Positions 15,492-23,327 of a stretch of 23,327 nucleotides of DNA are shown piece after piece. This DNA is from DASXMR01 sp036495525. Its GTDB lineage: Bacteria; Actinomycetota; Actinomycetes; Streptosporangiales; Streptosporangiaceae. Under the pieces are notes generated by a model. The model did not search any database. It had not been told where the DNA came from and saw only the letters and a program-made list of their open reading frames with translations. Where the stretch lies: contig DASXMR010000155.1 in assembly GCA_036495525.1 (NCBI GenBank), positions 1 to 23,327 on the forward strand, in the 5' to 3' direction. Both the position numbers and the translations under genes were made by a program. Positions within the stretch are counted from its first letter, which is position 1; each line of letters opens with the position of its first letter.

Positions 15492-16673
15492 TCATACCCC
15501 GGCGTGCGCGCCGTAGACCGCGGTCACCGCGGTCAGCACCTGGTCGATCTCGTCCTGACGCATGTCCGAATGCACTGGCAGGCAAACGTGCCGGGCGCAC
15601 ATGCTCTCCGCGACCGGCAGCTCCTGGCCGCCGAACTCGGCCAGCACCGGCTGCTGGTGCAGCGGCAGGTCGTAGACCTCGCCGGATAGCCGCACGCCGT
15701 GCCGCTCGGCCAGCTCCCGCTTGAACCGGGAGCGGTCACTGCCCTCCGGCAGCACCGCGATGTACTTGTAGTAGTTGGTCCGGCAGCCGGGCGGCTCGGC
15801 AAGGGCGGTCAGCCCGTCCAGGCCGGCCAGCGCCTGGTCATAGCGGGCAGCCACCTGCCTGCGCCGCTCGATGGACGCGGCCATCCGGCGCAGGTGCACC
15901 AGCCCGGTGACGGCGTGCAGCTCGCTCATCCGCCAGGCATAGCCGTGCCGGACGTGATGATTCGCTCCGAAGGAGCCCTTGCCCTGATCCCGGTAGATTC
16001 GAGCCTCATCGGCCAGCGCCGCCGAGCTGGTCAGGATCATCCCGCCCTCGCCGCAGGTGACCACCTTTGTCGGGTAGAACGAGAAGGCAGCCGCGGCACC
16101 GAACGCCCCGGCGAACTCACCCAGCCAGGTAGCGCCGTGGGCGTGTGCCGCGTCTTCCACGAGCGCGACCTCGTGCTCTTCGGCTAGCCGCCTGAGCTCG
16201 CCGATGCGGGGGGTGATCAGGCCGCCGATGTGCACGACCAGCACCGCAGCCGTGTCCGGGGTGAGCGCCGCGGTCACCGTCTCCGGGCTGAGCGCGAACG
16301 TGGCCGGGTCGATGTCGGCGAAGACCGGCCGCCCGCCGGCGGCGATGACCGCGGCGGCCGTCGCGTAGAAGGTGTTGGCCGGCAGCACGACGTCTCGGCC
16401 AGCAACGCCCACGGACCGCAGGACGATCTCCAGCGCCGCCGTGCCGCTGGCGACTGCGACCGCGTGCGGAGCCGGCGGGCCAGCTGCCAGGTCGCCGGGC
16501 TGGCCGCTACGCCCTGGCCGGGCCTCTGCATGCGCGGACGCGAACGCGGCCTCGAACTGCCTGGTGTACTCGCCTAGGGTCAGCATCCCGCTGGCCAGGA
16601 TCCCCTCGATCGCCGTGGCGATCTCGGCGCGATCCTCGGCTGGGAACACAACCCTGGCTGCCTGTACTGCCAA
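15492..16673 (-). CDS. DegT/DnrJ/EryC1/StrS-family sugar aminotransferase
   Basis: 393 residues, fold-type I PLP enzyme. Signs: ASGTAALEIVL at 75-85 (phosphate loop), LPANTFYATAAAVIAAGGRPVFADID at ~97-122, Asp174 in VEDAAHAHG, and the PLP lysine Lys203 in FSFYPTKVVTCGEGG. These enzymes usually aminate NDP-keto-sugars. Compared with typical relatives there is an insertion of about 20 Ala/Gly/Pro/Arg-rich residues at 49-70, before AVAVASGTAAL. The start is a TTG at 16673; no ATG or GTG precedes the conserved region in frame after an upstream stop, except a GTG at 16649 with poor spacing. First gene of the operon that continues into the epimerase and glycosyltransferase. Confidence 0.9.
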   Translation of the reverse strand: MAVQAARVVFPAEDRAEIATAIEGILASGMLTLGEYTRQFEAAFASAHAEARPGRSGQPGDLAAGPPAPHAVAVASGTAALEIVLRSVGVAGRDVVLPANTFYATAAAVIAAGGRPVFADIDPATFALSPETVTAALTPDTAAVLVVHIGGLITPRIGELRRLAEEHEVALVEDAAHAHGATWLGEFAGAFGAAAAFSFYPTKVVTCGEGGMILTSSAALADEARIYRDQGKGSFGANHHVRHGYAWRMSELHAVTGLVHLRRMAASIERRRQVAARYDQALAGLDGLTALAEPPGCRTNYYKYIAVLPEGSDRSRFKRELAERHGVRLSGEVYDLPLHQQPVLAEFGGQELPVAESMCARHVCLPVHSDMRQDEIDQVLTAVTAVYGAHAGV

Positions 16674-16794
16674 TCCGGGTACCCCAATGCCTCAGGCGGG
16701 CGTTCTGCTTCTGGCCGAACAGCAGCTACCCCGGCACCCGGACTGGCTGTCGTCCGCCGGGGTAGCAGCACCCGCCTCCCTCGCCGGCCATGCA

Positions 16795-17589
16795 ATGATC
16801 CCAGGAATGATCGGCCGAGTCTCGTCCTTTGCCGCCGTGTCGGCGCCTGGCCTGAGGGCTGCGCCGACGGCCAGGTCCGCTGCTGCGGCTGGCCTGCTGG
16901 CGGGCGCCTGCGCCACCCTGGCGCTGGCGGGTCCGGCCGTCACCGCGATCGGCCCGGTGCGCCGGGCGCTGTTCCCGCGCCTGGCTGGCCAGGGCGAGCC
17001 TGGTCATGTCGCGCTGACTTTCGACGACGGCCCCGATCCGGCGTCCACTCCGCTGTTTCTCGACCTGCTGGCCGGGCGCGGAGTACGCGCCACCTTCTTC
17101 CTGCTCGGCTCGATGGTAGCTCGGGCGCCTTCACTGGCCGCCGAGATAGCCGCCGCCGGGCACGAGACAGCGGTGCACGGCTGGGACCATCGCTACCTGC
17201 TGCTGCGTACGCCGGGCAGTACCAGGGACGACATCAGGCGCGCGGCCGACCTGGTCGCGGAGGCCACCGGGACGGCGCCGGCCCGGTTCCGCCCGCCTTA
17301 CGGGGTACTCACCACCAGCGCCCTGCGCGCCGCAGCCGGGCTCGGCCTGTCCACGCTGCTGTGGGGCAGCTGGGGCCGGGAGTGGGCGCCCGGCGCGACG
17401 CCGGAATCTGTTTACGCCACCCTCGCCAGCACCCTGGCGGGCGGTGTCACCGTGCTGCTGCACGACTCCGACTGCACCTCGCCGGCCGGCTCCTGCAAAG
17501 CCGCGCTCGGCGCGCTGCCGATGCTGCTCGACAAGTGCGCCCAGGCCGGCCTGCAGGTGGGGCCCGCTGCCGAGCACGGCCTGACGTGA
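16795..17589 (+). CDS. Membrane-anchored polysaccharide deacetylase (CE4)
   Basis: 264 residues. A hydrophobic N-terminal stretch at ~30-50 (AAAAGLLAGACATLALAG) is a signal peptide or anchor. A NodB-homology domain follows: motif 1 LTFDDGPDP with Asp77 and Asp78, motif 2 HGWDH with His128 and His132, motif 3 RFRPPYG at 164-170, and a final LLHDSD with His223. It probably removes acetyl groups from an extracellular N-acetylated glycan, possibly peptidoglycan. The start is uncertain: ATGs at 16795 and 16807 are in frame and neither has a well-spaced Shine-Dalgarno. It is divergent from the sugar operon across ~120 bases, which may share a promoter region. It ends 2 bases from the stop of a convergent gene. 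Confidence 0.9.
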   Translation: MIPGMIGRVSSFAAVSAPGLRAAPTARSAAAAGLLAGACATLALAGPAVTAIGPVRRALFPRLAGQGEPGHVALTFDDGPDPASTPLFLDLLAGRGVRATFFLLGSMVARAPSLAAEIAAAGHETAVHGWDHRYLLLRTPGSTRDDIRRAADLVAEATGTAPARFRPPYGVLTTSALRAAAGLGLSTLLWGSWGREWAPGATPESVYATLASTLAGGVTVLLHDSDCTSPAGSCKAALGALPMLLDKCAQAGLQVGPAAEHGLT

Positions 17590-17591
17590 CC

Positions 17592-18044
17592 TCAGGCCGT
17601 GCGGCCGCGCGGCCGGACGGCCGCGCCGGCCAGGCCGGTCAGCCCCCACGCGATGCCGCCGTGCCACAGCGCGGTGAACACGCTGCCGAACATTCCGCCG
17701 CTGTCGATCACCGACAGGACGAACACGACGATCGCGCAGGCCACGGCCGGCAGCACCGCGAAGCGCCACGGGTTACGCCTGGCCCAGGTCACCGCCCGGC
17801 TCTTGCGCGCCCGCAGCAGCGCTCCGGCTCCGGCAACCCCGAAGAAGGCAACCACGCCGGCCGCCAGCGAGCTGCTGATGGCCAGGTGCCAGACCATGAG
17901 GTGCAGGATGAAGTCGCCGCCCGCGACAAGTGCGGCGGCTGCTCCGGCCGTGGCCCAGGGGGCATCGGACATCACGGATCCGGATATGGCGAGCTCGTCG
18001 CGCCGGCTGATGCCCGGCGTCCCGTTCCTGACTGGTGCCGACAT
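17592..18044 (-). CDS. Small membrane protein of unknown function
   Basis: 150 residues with about four hydrophobic segments: ~33-55, 57-78, 95-115 and 120-142. The loop RARKSRAVTWARRNPWR at ~80-97 is strongly basic, suggesting it faces the cytoplasm. I recognise no domain. Start codon ATG at 18044 is supported by GGGAG five bases upstream on the minus strand; a TTG at 18056 is an alternative. The last residues overlap a very G/C-rich inverted repeat near 17600-17630. It is convergent with the deacetylase gene (2-base gap) and divergent from the protease gene. Confidence 0.7.
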   Translation of the reverse strand: MSAPVRNGTPGISRRDELAISGSVMSDAPWATAGAAAALVAGGDFILHLMVWHLAISSSLAAGVVAFFGVAGAGALLRARKSRAVTWARRNPWRFAVLPAVACAIVVFVLSVIDSGGMFGSVFTALWHGGIAWGLTGLAGAAVRPRGRTA

Positions 18045-18137
18045 GTTCACTCCCAAGTCGAAGCTGGCATAGTTAAGATATATCGCTTCTGGCCCGGCGC
18101 CAAGCCGGCGCGTGGGCCCGAGTGTCGCTGGATGGGA

Positions 18138-18153
18138 TGTGAGTTAGGTCACA
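18138..18153. promoter_or_regulatory. CRP/GlxR-type operator TGTGA-N6-TCACA
   Basis: TGTGAGTTAGGTCACA matches the general CRP consensus TGTGA-N6-TCACA and also the GlxR pattern TGTGA-NNTANN-TCACA exactly. It sits between the divergent membrane-protein and protease genes, about 147 bases before the protease start. A lower-G+C stretch, CATAGTTAAGATATATC, with TAAGAT at 18074-18079, lies about 60 bases to its left. A site of this length is rare by chance in G+C-rich DNA. It may regulate either gene; the direction is unclear. Confidence 0.6.
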
Positions 18154-18299
18154 CGAGACGATCCTCAGAATGCGTTCAGCCAGCGCCCGGGGAAACGCGG
18201 CTAAATGGAAGCCGGCCGCTGCGGGTGGCGCGCTGCCGCCGGGCTCGTACCCGCGGCGGCAGGGAAAGTACTCTGGCACCGGGCAGAGGGATGGTGACG

Positions 18300-20159
18300 A
18301 TGCAGGACGACCAGGGCAGCGGCGAGGGTCAGCCGGCCGAGTTTGCTGGCAGCTGGCCGACGCCAGCGAGCGAGGACGACCAGCATCCCGACCGGGTGCA
18401 GGATCAGGCGACCTCGCCGGACCCTGGCCAGGCACCACCGCAGGCCGGCTACGGCCAGCCCGGCTATGGCCAGCCGGACGGCGACCAGAACGCCGCGGCC
18501 CAGCCCGGCTCGCAGCCCCCGCCCCAGCCCGGCGGCCCCCCGCCCGCCACCCAGCCCCAGCCCGACTCGTCAGGCAGCGGGTCCTGCCCGCCGGGCTACG
18601 GCCAGGGCGGCTATCAGCAGCCCGGGGCCGGCCAGGGCAGCTACGGTCAGCCGGTTTTCCGGCAGGCCGGATACGGCGAGCCCGGCGTCACTTCCGGGCA
18701 AGGCCAGCAAGGCGGGTACGGCCAGCCCGGCTACGGCCAGCCCGGCTACGGCCAGCCCGGCTACGGCCAGCCAGGCTACGGCCAGGGCGGGTACGGCCAG
18801 CCAGGCTACGGCCAGCCAGGCCCGTACGGGCACCCGACCGACATCATCCAGGGCGGCCAGCCGCCCAGGCAGAGCCGCGCCAGGGGACTGATCGCGTACG
18901 TGGTCGTCGCCGCGCTGGCGGCCGGCGCTGGCGCCGGCATCGTGACGGTGCTGCACCACAACGGCTCGGGGACCAGGACCGGGGCGTCGGCCCCGGTCAA
19001 TCCAGGGCAGGGCGCACCGCGGGGCAATGGCAACGGCGGGCAGTTCCCTGGCCTCGGGGGAAACAGCGGGTCGGGCGCGAACATCAGCAACGCCACCCAG
19101 CAGACCGTGGTGAACGCGGTGACGCCGGGGCTGGTCGACATCACCAGCAAGCTCAAGTACGAGGGCGGCAGCGCGGCCGCGACCGGCATGGTGATCAGCC
19201 GCTCAGGCCTGGTGCTGACCAACAACCACGTGATCGACGGCAGCACGTCGCTGACCGCGACGCTGGTGAACACCCGCCAGCACTTCAGTGCCAAGTGGCT
19301 CGGTTTCGACAAGACCGATGACATCGCAGTGCTGCAGCTGCGCGGCGCGTCAGACCTGAAGACGGTACCGCTGGGCGACTCAGGCAGCGTCAAGATCGGC
19401 GACCAGGTGATCGCGCTCGGCAACGCGGACGGCCAGGGCGGCGCGCCGTCGGTAACCGGGCGGATCACCGGCGTCAACCGCACCATCACGGCCGGCGATC
19501 AGGGTGCCGGCACCAGCGAGCGGCTGACCAACATGCTCGAGACCAATGCCAGGATCGTGCCCGGCGACTCAGGCGGCCCGCTAGCCAGCACCGCCGGGAG
19601 GGTCATCGGGATGGACACGGCAGCGGCCACGGGCAGCCTCGGCAACGCGCAGCCCAGCGGCTTCGCGATCCCGATCAGCCGGGCGCTGGACATCGCCCGC
19701 CAGATCATCGCCGGCCAGGCGAGCACCAACGTGCAGATCAGCCCCACCGGCTTCATGGGCGTGCTGGTCCCGTCGGGCAAGGCCGGCGCCGCCTCAAGTC
19801 CCAGCTCGCAGCGTCAGCTGCAGCTCGGCGAGGACCGCCAGACCCCGTCTGACGAGGCTCCGAACACGCCCGCCTGCGTGCCTAACGACCAGCAGTCGAG
19901 CGTGCCGCGGAACATCGCGCCAGCCAGCGCGGGCGCGCTGATCCTCGGTGACCTGTGCGAAACGCCAGCCGCCCAGGCAGGCATCACGGCCGGCTCTGTC
20001 ATCACTGCGGTGGACGGGCAGAAGGTGACGTCGCCGAATTCCCTCAACGACGTCATGCAGGCGTTCCGGCCAGGCAAGTCAGTCCCGATCACCTGGACGG
20101 ACGTCAACGGCAAGTCGCACACGGCCAGCCTGGTCCTGCTCGAGCACCCGCCCGCCTAA
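18300..20159 (+). CDS. HtrA/DegP-like membrane trypsin-family protease
   Basis: 619 residues. Residues 1-190 are a cytoplasmic, Gln/Gly/Pro/Tyr-rich region with GYGQP repeats. One membrane segment spans ~196-217, then a linker. The trypsin-like domain (~265-470) has a complete catalytic triad: His310 in LTNNHVIDG, Asp341 in DDIAVLQL and Ser424 in PGDSGGPL. A C-terminal PDZ-like domain (~483-615) ends with SVITAVDGQKVTSPNSLNDVM. That domain is split by a polar insertion at ~491-545, and Cys526 and Cys553 could form a disulfide. Family members do envelope protein quality control. The start is ATG 18300, nine bases after AGAGGG; ATG 18291 abuts the purine tract and is too close. The frame is open further left, but that is not coding. 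Confidence 0.93.
   Translation: MQDDQGSGEGQPAEFAGSWPTPASEDDQHPDRVQDQATSPDPGQAPPQAGYGQPGYGQPDGDQNAAAQPGSQPPPQPGGPPPATQPQPDSSGSGSCPPGYGQGGYQQPGAGQGSYGQPVFRQAGYGEPGVTSGQGQQGGYGQPGYGQPGYGQPGYGQPGYGQGGYGQPGYGQPGPYGHPTDIIQGGQPPRQSRARGLIAYVVVAALAAGAGAGIVTVLHHNGSGTRTGASAPVNPGQGAPRGNGNGGQFPGLGGNSGSGANISNATQQTVVNAVTPGLVDITSKLKYEGGSAAATGMVISRSGLVLTNNHVIDGSTSLTATLVNTRQHFSAKWLGFDKTDDIAVLQLRGASDLKTVPLGDSGSVKIGDQVIALGNADGQGGAPSVTGRITGVNRTITAGDQGAGTSERLTNMLETNARIVPGDSGGPLASTAGRVIGMDTAAATGSLGNAQPSGFAIPISRALDIARQIIAGQASTNVQISPTGFMGVLVPSGKAGAASSPSSQRQLQLGEDRQTPSDEAPNTPACVPNDQQSSVPRNIAPASAGALILGDLCETPAAQAGITAGSVITAVDGQKVTSPNSLNDVMQAFRPGKSVPITWTDVNGKSHTASLVLLEHPPA
18714..18818 (+). repeat. Seven 15-bp tandem repeats encoding GYGQP
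   Basis: Seven in-frame copies of GG(C/G)TACGGCCAGCC(C/A), one with GGC as its last codon, encode residues 139-173 of the protease's cytoplasmic tail. Further isolated copies of GYGQP occur upstream near 18447-18476. The third-position pattern differs little between copies, so expansion looks recent. Copy number may vary between strains. Confidence 0.9.
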
Positions 20160-20410
20160 TCACCAGCTCACAGGCGACGGTCGAGGACGGTGCTGCCCGC
20201 GGTGGCCGCCTTGAAAGGGCGATGCCCCACGGCCTTCAGGGTGAAGGCCCGTTCGGGTTGGAGCGCCGCAGCATGACCCGCTGACAGTCCGACTTACTGC
20301 TGGGCATGCGCAGGTTCATGTTCTAGACATCGATCTTCGGGAGCTACATCCCCCAGAGATGACAAAACGCTCCTTCGCTACCATCCGGGCATTGCGTAGC
20401 GTAAGCGCCT
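20160..20410. other. Convergent gap with lower G+C, no gene seen
   Basis: 251 bases between the convergent protease and dapE genes. By my count 20281-20400 is about 55% G+C, well below the neighbours. There are small inverted repeats, such as GGGAG..ATCCC near 20339-20354, and a TCTAGA core at about 20322-20327. I could not match any transposase, RNA gene or toxin gene. It could be a remnant of a transferred element or simply unselected spacer. Confidence 0.5.
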
Positions 20411-21469
20411 TTAGCCGGCGAGCCAGGCTCGCATTCGCTGCTCGGCGGCTTCGACGGCGGCGAGCTCGACGTGCTCATGCCTGGTGTGCGCGAGCTGCGG
20501 ATCGCCGGGCCCGTAGTTGACCGCCGGGATGCCCAGCGCCGCGAACCTGGCCACGTCGGTCCAGCCCAGCTTGGCCCGCGGGATCCCGCCGACGGCATCT
20601 GCGAAGGCGGCTGCCGCCGGGGCGGTCAGTCCCGGCCGCGCTCCGCCGGCCACGTCGGTGATGGTGACCTCCCAGCGCGAGAACACCTCGCGCGCGTGCG
20701 CCTCGGCCTGCTCAGCTGACCGGTCAGGCGCGAACCGGTAATTCACCTCGATCACGCACTCGTCCGGGATGACGTTGCCGGCCACTCCGCCGCTGATGCC
20801 AACCGCGTTCAGGCCCTCGTGGTAAGTCAGCCCGTCCACGACGGGCTCAGCGGCCTGGTAGCTGCTCAGCACGGCGAGGATCTCGCCGGCCGCGTGAATC
20901 GCGTTGGCGCCGAGCCAGGACCTCGCGCTGTGCGCGCGCCGCCCGGCTGCGCGTACCCTGGCCCGCAGCGTTCCCTGGCAGCCGCCCTCGACCAGGCCGC
21001 CGGTCGGCTCCATCAGCACCGCGAGGTCGGCGGCGAGCAGGTCCGGGTGGTTGCGGCTCAGCCGCAGCAGCCCGTTGCGCCCGGACTCGACCTCCTCGCA
21101 GTCGTAGAACACGTAGGTGATATCGCTGGCCGGCTCGGGCACCGTCGCGGCGAGGCGCAGCTGCACTGCCACGCCGGCCTTCATGTCGCTGGCACCGCAT
21201 CCGTACAGCAGCCCGCCTTCGACTCTGGACGGCACGTTGCCGGCGACCGGCACGGTGTCGATGTGCCCGGCCAGGGCCACCCGGCTTGGACGGCCTAGCT
21301 CGGTCCTCGCGACAATGGCGTTCCCGTCGCGGTGCACGGCCAGGTGCGGCAGCCCGGCCAGGGCCGCGGCGATGGCGTCGGCGAGCGGCTCCTCCGCGCC
21401 GCTGACAGACTCGGTATCGACAAGCTGCGCGGTCAGGCCCGCCGCATCGCGGGAAAGATCTAGGCTCAC
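20411..21469 (-). CDS. dapE: Succinyl-diaminopimelate desuccinylase
   Basis: 352 residues, M20 metallopeptidase family. It removes succinate from N-succinyl-LL-diaminopimelate in the route to lysine and peptidoglycan meso-diaminopimelate. Metal and catalytic residues are visible: His69 and Asp71 in LAGHIDTVP, Asp95 in CGASDMKAG, Glu125 and Glu126 in CEEVES, Glu154 in MEPTGG, and His331 in the terminal RHEHVE. The dimerisation domain lies between ~170 and 280. Length and the RYGP-like ending (AVNYGPGDPQLAHTRHEH) match actinobacterial DapE. The GTG at 21469 gives the usual N-terminus (SLDLSRDAAGLTAQLVDTESVSG); an in-frame ATG at 21520 would add 17 residues and overlap the promoter side of arcA. 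No other lysine gene is nearby. Confidence 0.92.
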   Translation of the reverse strand: MSLDLSRDAAGLTAQLVDTESVSGAEEPLADAIAAALAGLPHLAVHRDGNAIVARTELGRPSRVALAGHIDTVPVAGNVPSRVEGGLLYGCGASDMKAGVAVQLRLAATVPEPASDITYVFYDCEEVESGRNGLLRLSRNHPDLLAADLAVLMEPTGGLVEGGCQGTLRARVRAAGRRAHSARSWLGANAIHAAGEILAVLSSYQAAEPVVDGLTYHEGLNAVGISGGVAGNVIPDECVIEVNYRFAPDRSAEQAEAHAREVFSRWEVTITDVAGGARPGLTAPAAAAFADAVGGIPRAKLGWTDVARFAALGIPAVNYGPGDPQLAHTRHEHVELAAVEAAEQRMRAWLAG

Positions 21470-21534
21470 GGGCGGCAGCCTAGCCGCCGCGCTCGCCGGC
21501 CAAGGCGCTGCGCAAGCCACAGACAGGGGGCGCC

Positions 21535-22752
21535 GTGTTCCACGTTGACTCTGAGGTCGGCCGCTTGCGGCAGGTCATCCTGCACCGCCCCGGCCTGGAG
21601 CTGAAACGGCTCACCCCGGACAACGCGGCGGACCTGCTGTTTGACGACATGCTCTGGGTGGCCGAGGCGCAGGCCGAGCATGACGAGTTCGCCGCGACGC
21701 TGCGCGAGCAGGGCGTGACCGTGCACTACTACGCGGGGCTGCTGGCCGAGGTACTGCGGCAGGACGAGGCGCGAAGCTACGTTCTTGACCGCGTCTTCGA
21801 CCCCAGGGCGCACGGCCCGCTGGCGGCCGGCGCGCTGCGCGAGGCCGTCGAGAAGCTGCCGGCCGGCGCCCTGGCCGAGACGCTGATCGGCGGTCTCACC
21901 AAGCGCGAGGTGCTCGAGTCGATCGCAGAGCCGCGCAGCATCGCCTTCCGCAGCCTGGACGAAGACGGCTTCGTGCTCGCGCCGCTGCCCAACGTGCTGT
22001 ACCAGCGCGACTGCGCGTGCTGGATCTACGGCGGTGTGACGGTCAACGCCATGCGGCGGCGGGCACGGCGGCCAGAGACGATCCTCAGCGAGGCGCTCTA
22101 CCGCTGGCACCCGCTGTTCGCCGGCAGCCAGGCGGAGGTGTGGCTGCACGGCACGGAAAGCGCCCCGGCCACGATCGAGGGCGGTGACGTGCTGGTGCTC
22201 GGCAACGGCGCCGTGCTCGTCGGGATGAGCGAGCGGACCCAGCCGCAAGCTGTAGAGATGCTCGCACACCGGCTCTTCTCGGCCGGCGCCGCGCAGTCCC
22301 TGGTCGCCATCGATATGCCGAAGGCGCGGGCGTTCATGCACCTGGACACCGTGCTGACGATGGCCGATCACGGCGTGTTCGTGAAGTACGCCGGCCTGGG
22401 CATGCTGCCGTCCTACACCGTGGAGCCGGGCGGCGGCCCGCTGGAGCTCAAGGTCACCGACCACCCGCCGGAGGCCATGCACTCGGCGCTCGCGGCCGCG
22501 CTCGGCCAGGGCAGCATCACCGTGCTGACCGCCACCCAGGACGTGCACTCGGCGCAGCGAGAGCAGTGGGACGACGGCTGCAACGTGCTCGCGGTGCGGC
22601 CTGGCGTGGTCGTGGCCTACGAGCGGAACGTGACCACCAACGCGCATCTGCGCGACAACGGCATCGAGGTGATCACCGTGCGCGGCAGCGAGCTTGGCCG
22701 CGGCCGTGGCGGTCCCCGGTGCATGACATGCCCGATCGAGCGCGACGCCTGA
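21535..22752 (+). CDS. arcA: Arginine deiminase
   Basis: 405 residues, full length for the family. It converts L-arginine to citrulline and ammonia, the first step of the arginine deiminase pathway. The guanidino-modifying core is clear: PLPNVLYQRDCACWIYGGVTVN at ~151-171, Glu215 and Asp218 in IEGGDVLVLG, His269 and Asp271 in HLDTVL, and nucleophile Cys396 in GGPRCMTCPI. The start is the GTG at 21535 with AGGGGG a few bases upstream. No arcB, arcC or transporter lies beside it, so it stands alone, as often in actinobacteria. It is divergent from dapE across 65 bases. Confidence 0.95.
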   Translation: MFHVDSEVGRLRQVILHRPGLELKRLTPDNAADLLFDDMLWVAEAQAEHDEFAATLREQGVTVHYYAGLLAEVLRQDEARSYVLDRVFDPRAHGPLAAGALREAVEKLPAGALAETLIGGLTKREVLESIAEPRSIAFRSLDEDGFVLAPLPNVLYQRDCACWIYGGVTVNAMRRRARRPETILSEALYRWHPLFAGSQAEVWLHGTESAPATIEGGDVLVLGNGAVLVGMSERTQPQAVEMLAHRLFSAGAAQSLVAIDMPKARAFMHLDTVLTMADHGVFVKYAGLGMLPSYTVEPGGGPLELKVTDHPPEAMHSALAAALGQGSITVLTATQDVHSAQREQWDDGCNVLAVRPGVVVAYERNVTTNAHLRDNGIEVITVRGSELGRGRGGPRCMTCPIERDA

Positions 22753-22762
22753 GCGGAAGCCA

Positions 22763-22778
22763 GCGCGGCTTGCCGCGC
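22763..22778. terminator. Hairpin between arcA and the glnQ remnant
   Basis: GCGCGG and CCGCGC form a perfect 6-bp stem with loop CTTG, 10 bases after the arcA stop and 10 bases before the stop of the convergent gene. It has no U-run, as is common for actinobacterial terminators. Confidence 0.5.
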
Positions 22779-22788
22779 AGGACAGCCA

Positions 22789-23182
<394 letters not shown>

Positions 23183-23189
<7 letters not shown>

Positions 23190-23327
23190 GGCAGGTCGTC
23201 GGTCGTCTCAGTGAGCGAACTTCGCAGCTCCTCGGCAAGACCCGTGGTGTCGCGGCCGAGTCTCGCTAGCTCCCGGACCACTTCCGTCGCTGGCAGCCAC
23301 TGCCGCCGCCCCGGCAGCGGTATGAGC
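23183..23327 (-). CDS. C-terminal part of a VapB/Phd-type antitoxin
   Basis: The frame is open from the window edge to a TAG at 23183-23185, giving at least 47 residues. It includes LIPLPGRRQWLPATEVVREL, then ARLGRDTTGLAEELRSSLTE, and ends TTDDLPW. The acidic, Trp-ending tail with TTDDL and its tight overlap with a PIN-like start are typical of antitoxin C-termini that wrap their toxin. The N-terminal DNA-binding part lies outside the window. The exact antitoxin family (VapB, Phd/YefM or other) cannot be told. Confidence 0.6.

Noticed and set aside
18714..18818. Possible CRISPR array
   Set aside because: The units are directly adjacent, without spacers, and are in-frame coding repeats of the protease tail.

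Overview
The window comes from a high-G+C actinobacterium. Coding DNA is roughly 70% G+C with strong G/C third positions, GTG and TTG starts are common, and many genes overlap by 4 bases (GTGA). The gene set fits: an Erm-type rRNA methylase, an actinobacterial DapE, a heme O synthase, a DinG helicase and a secreted Gly/Gln/Tyr/Pro-rich trypsin-like protease. I cannot name a genus. It reads as an ordinary chromosomal region of short operons, with one clearly broken locus at the right edge.

Layout. 1-360: no convincing gene, but a small imperfect tandem repeat. 361-888 (-): DUF5655-like protein, divergent from pirin (1114-2109) and an alpha/beta hydrolase (2120-2839). 2873-4912 (-): DinG helicase. 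5040-6229 (+): ArsR repressor translationally coupled to an SRPBCC-VOC fusion protein, behind an AT-rich promoter/operator island. 6402-7221 (+): an Erm methylase whose only in-frame start lies inside a short leader ORF carrying the good ribosome-binding site. 7275-7778 (-): basic, Cys/His-containing protein of unknown function. 7866-11381 (-): three-gene operon of LolA-like secreted protein, ABC ATPase and ABC permease. 11491-12477 (-): heme O synthase CtaB, divergent from a membrane-anchored TlpA-type thioredoxin (12802-13404). 13438-16673 (-): sugar operon of aminotransferase, NAD-dependent epimerase and MGDG-synthase-like glycosyltransferase, divergent from a polysaccharide deacetylase (16795-17589). 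17592-18044 (-): small membrane protein. 18300-20159 (+): HtrA/DegP-like protease, with a perfect TGTGA-N6-TCACA (CRP/GlxR-type) palindrome upstream. 20160-20410: lower-G+C gap. 20411-21469 (-): DapE. 21535-22752 (+): arginine deiminase. 22789-23327 (-): a truncated GlnQ-type ATPase abutting a truncated VapC-like toxin preceded by the end of its antitoxin.

How they may work together. Several genes act at the cell envelope: the LolA/ABC operon, TlpA-like thioredoxin, glycosyltransferase operon, deacetylase, HtrA-like protease and DapE (meso-diaminopimelate for peptidoglycan). No single pathway joins them all.

I found no tRNA, rRNA, CRISPR array, integrase or intact transposase. The observations most worth a second look are the VapC/GlnQ chimeric junction, the erm leader ORF, and the CRP/GlxR-type site. 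None of them amounts to a demonstrated new system.
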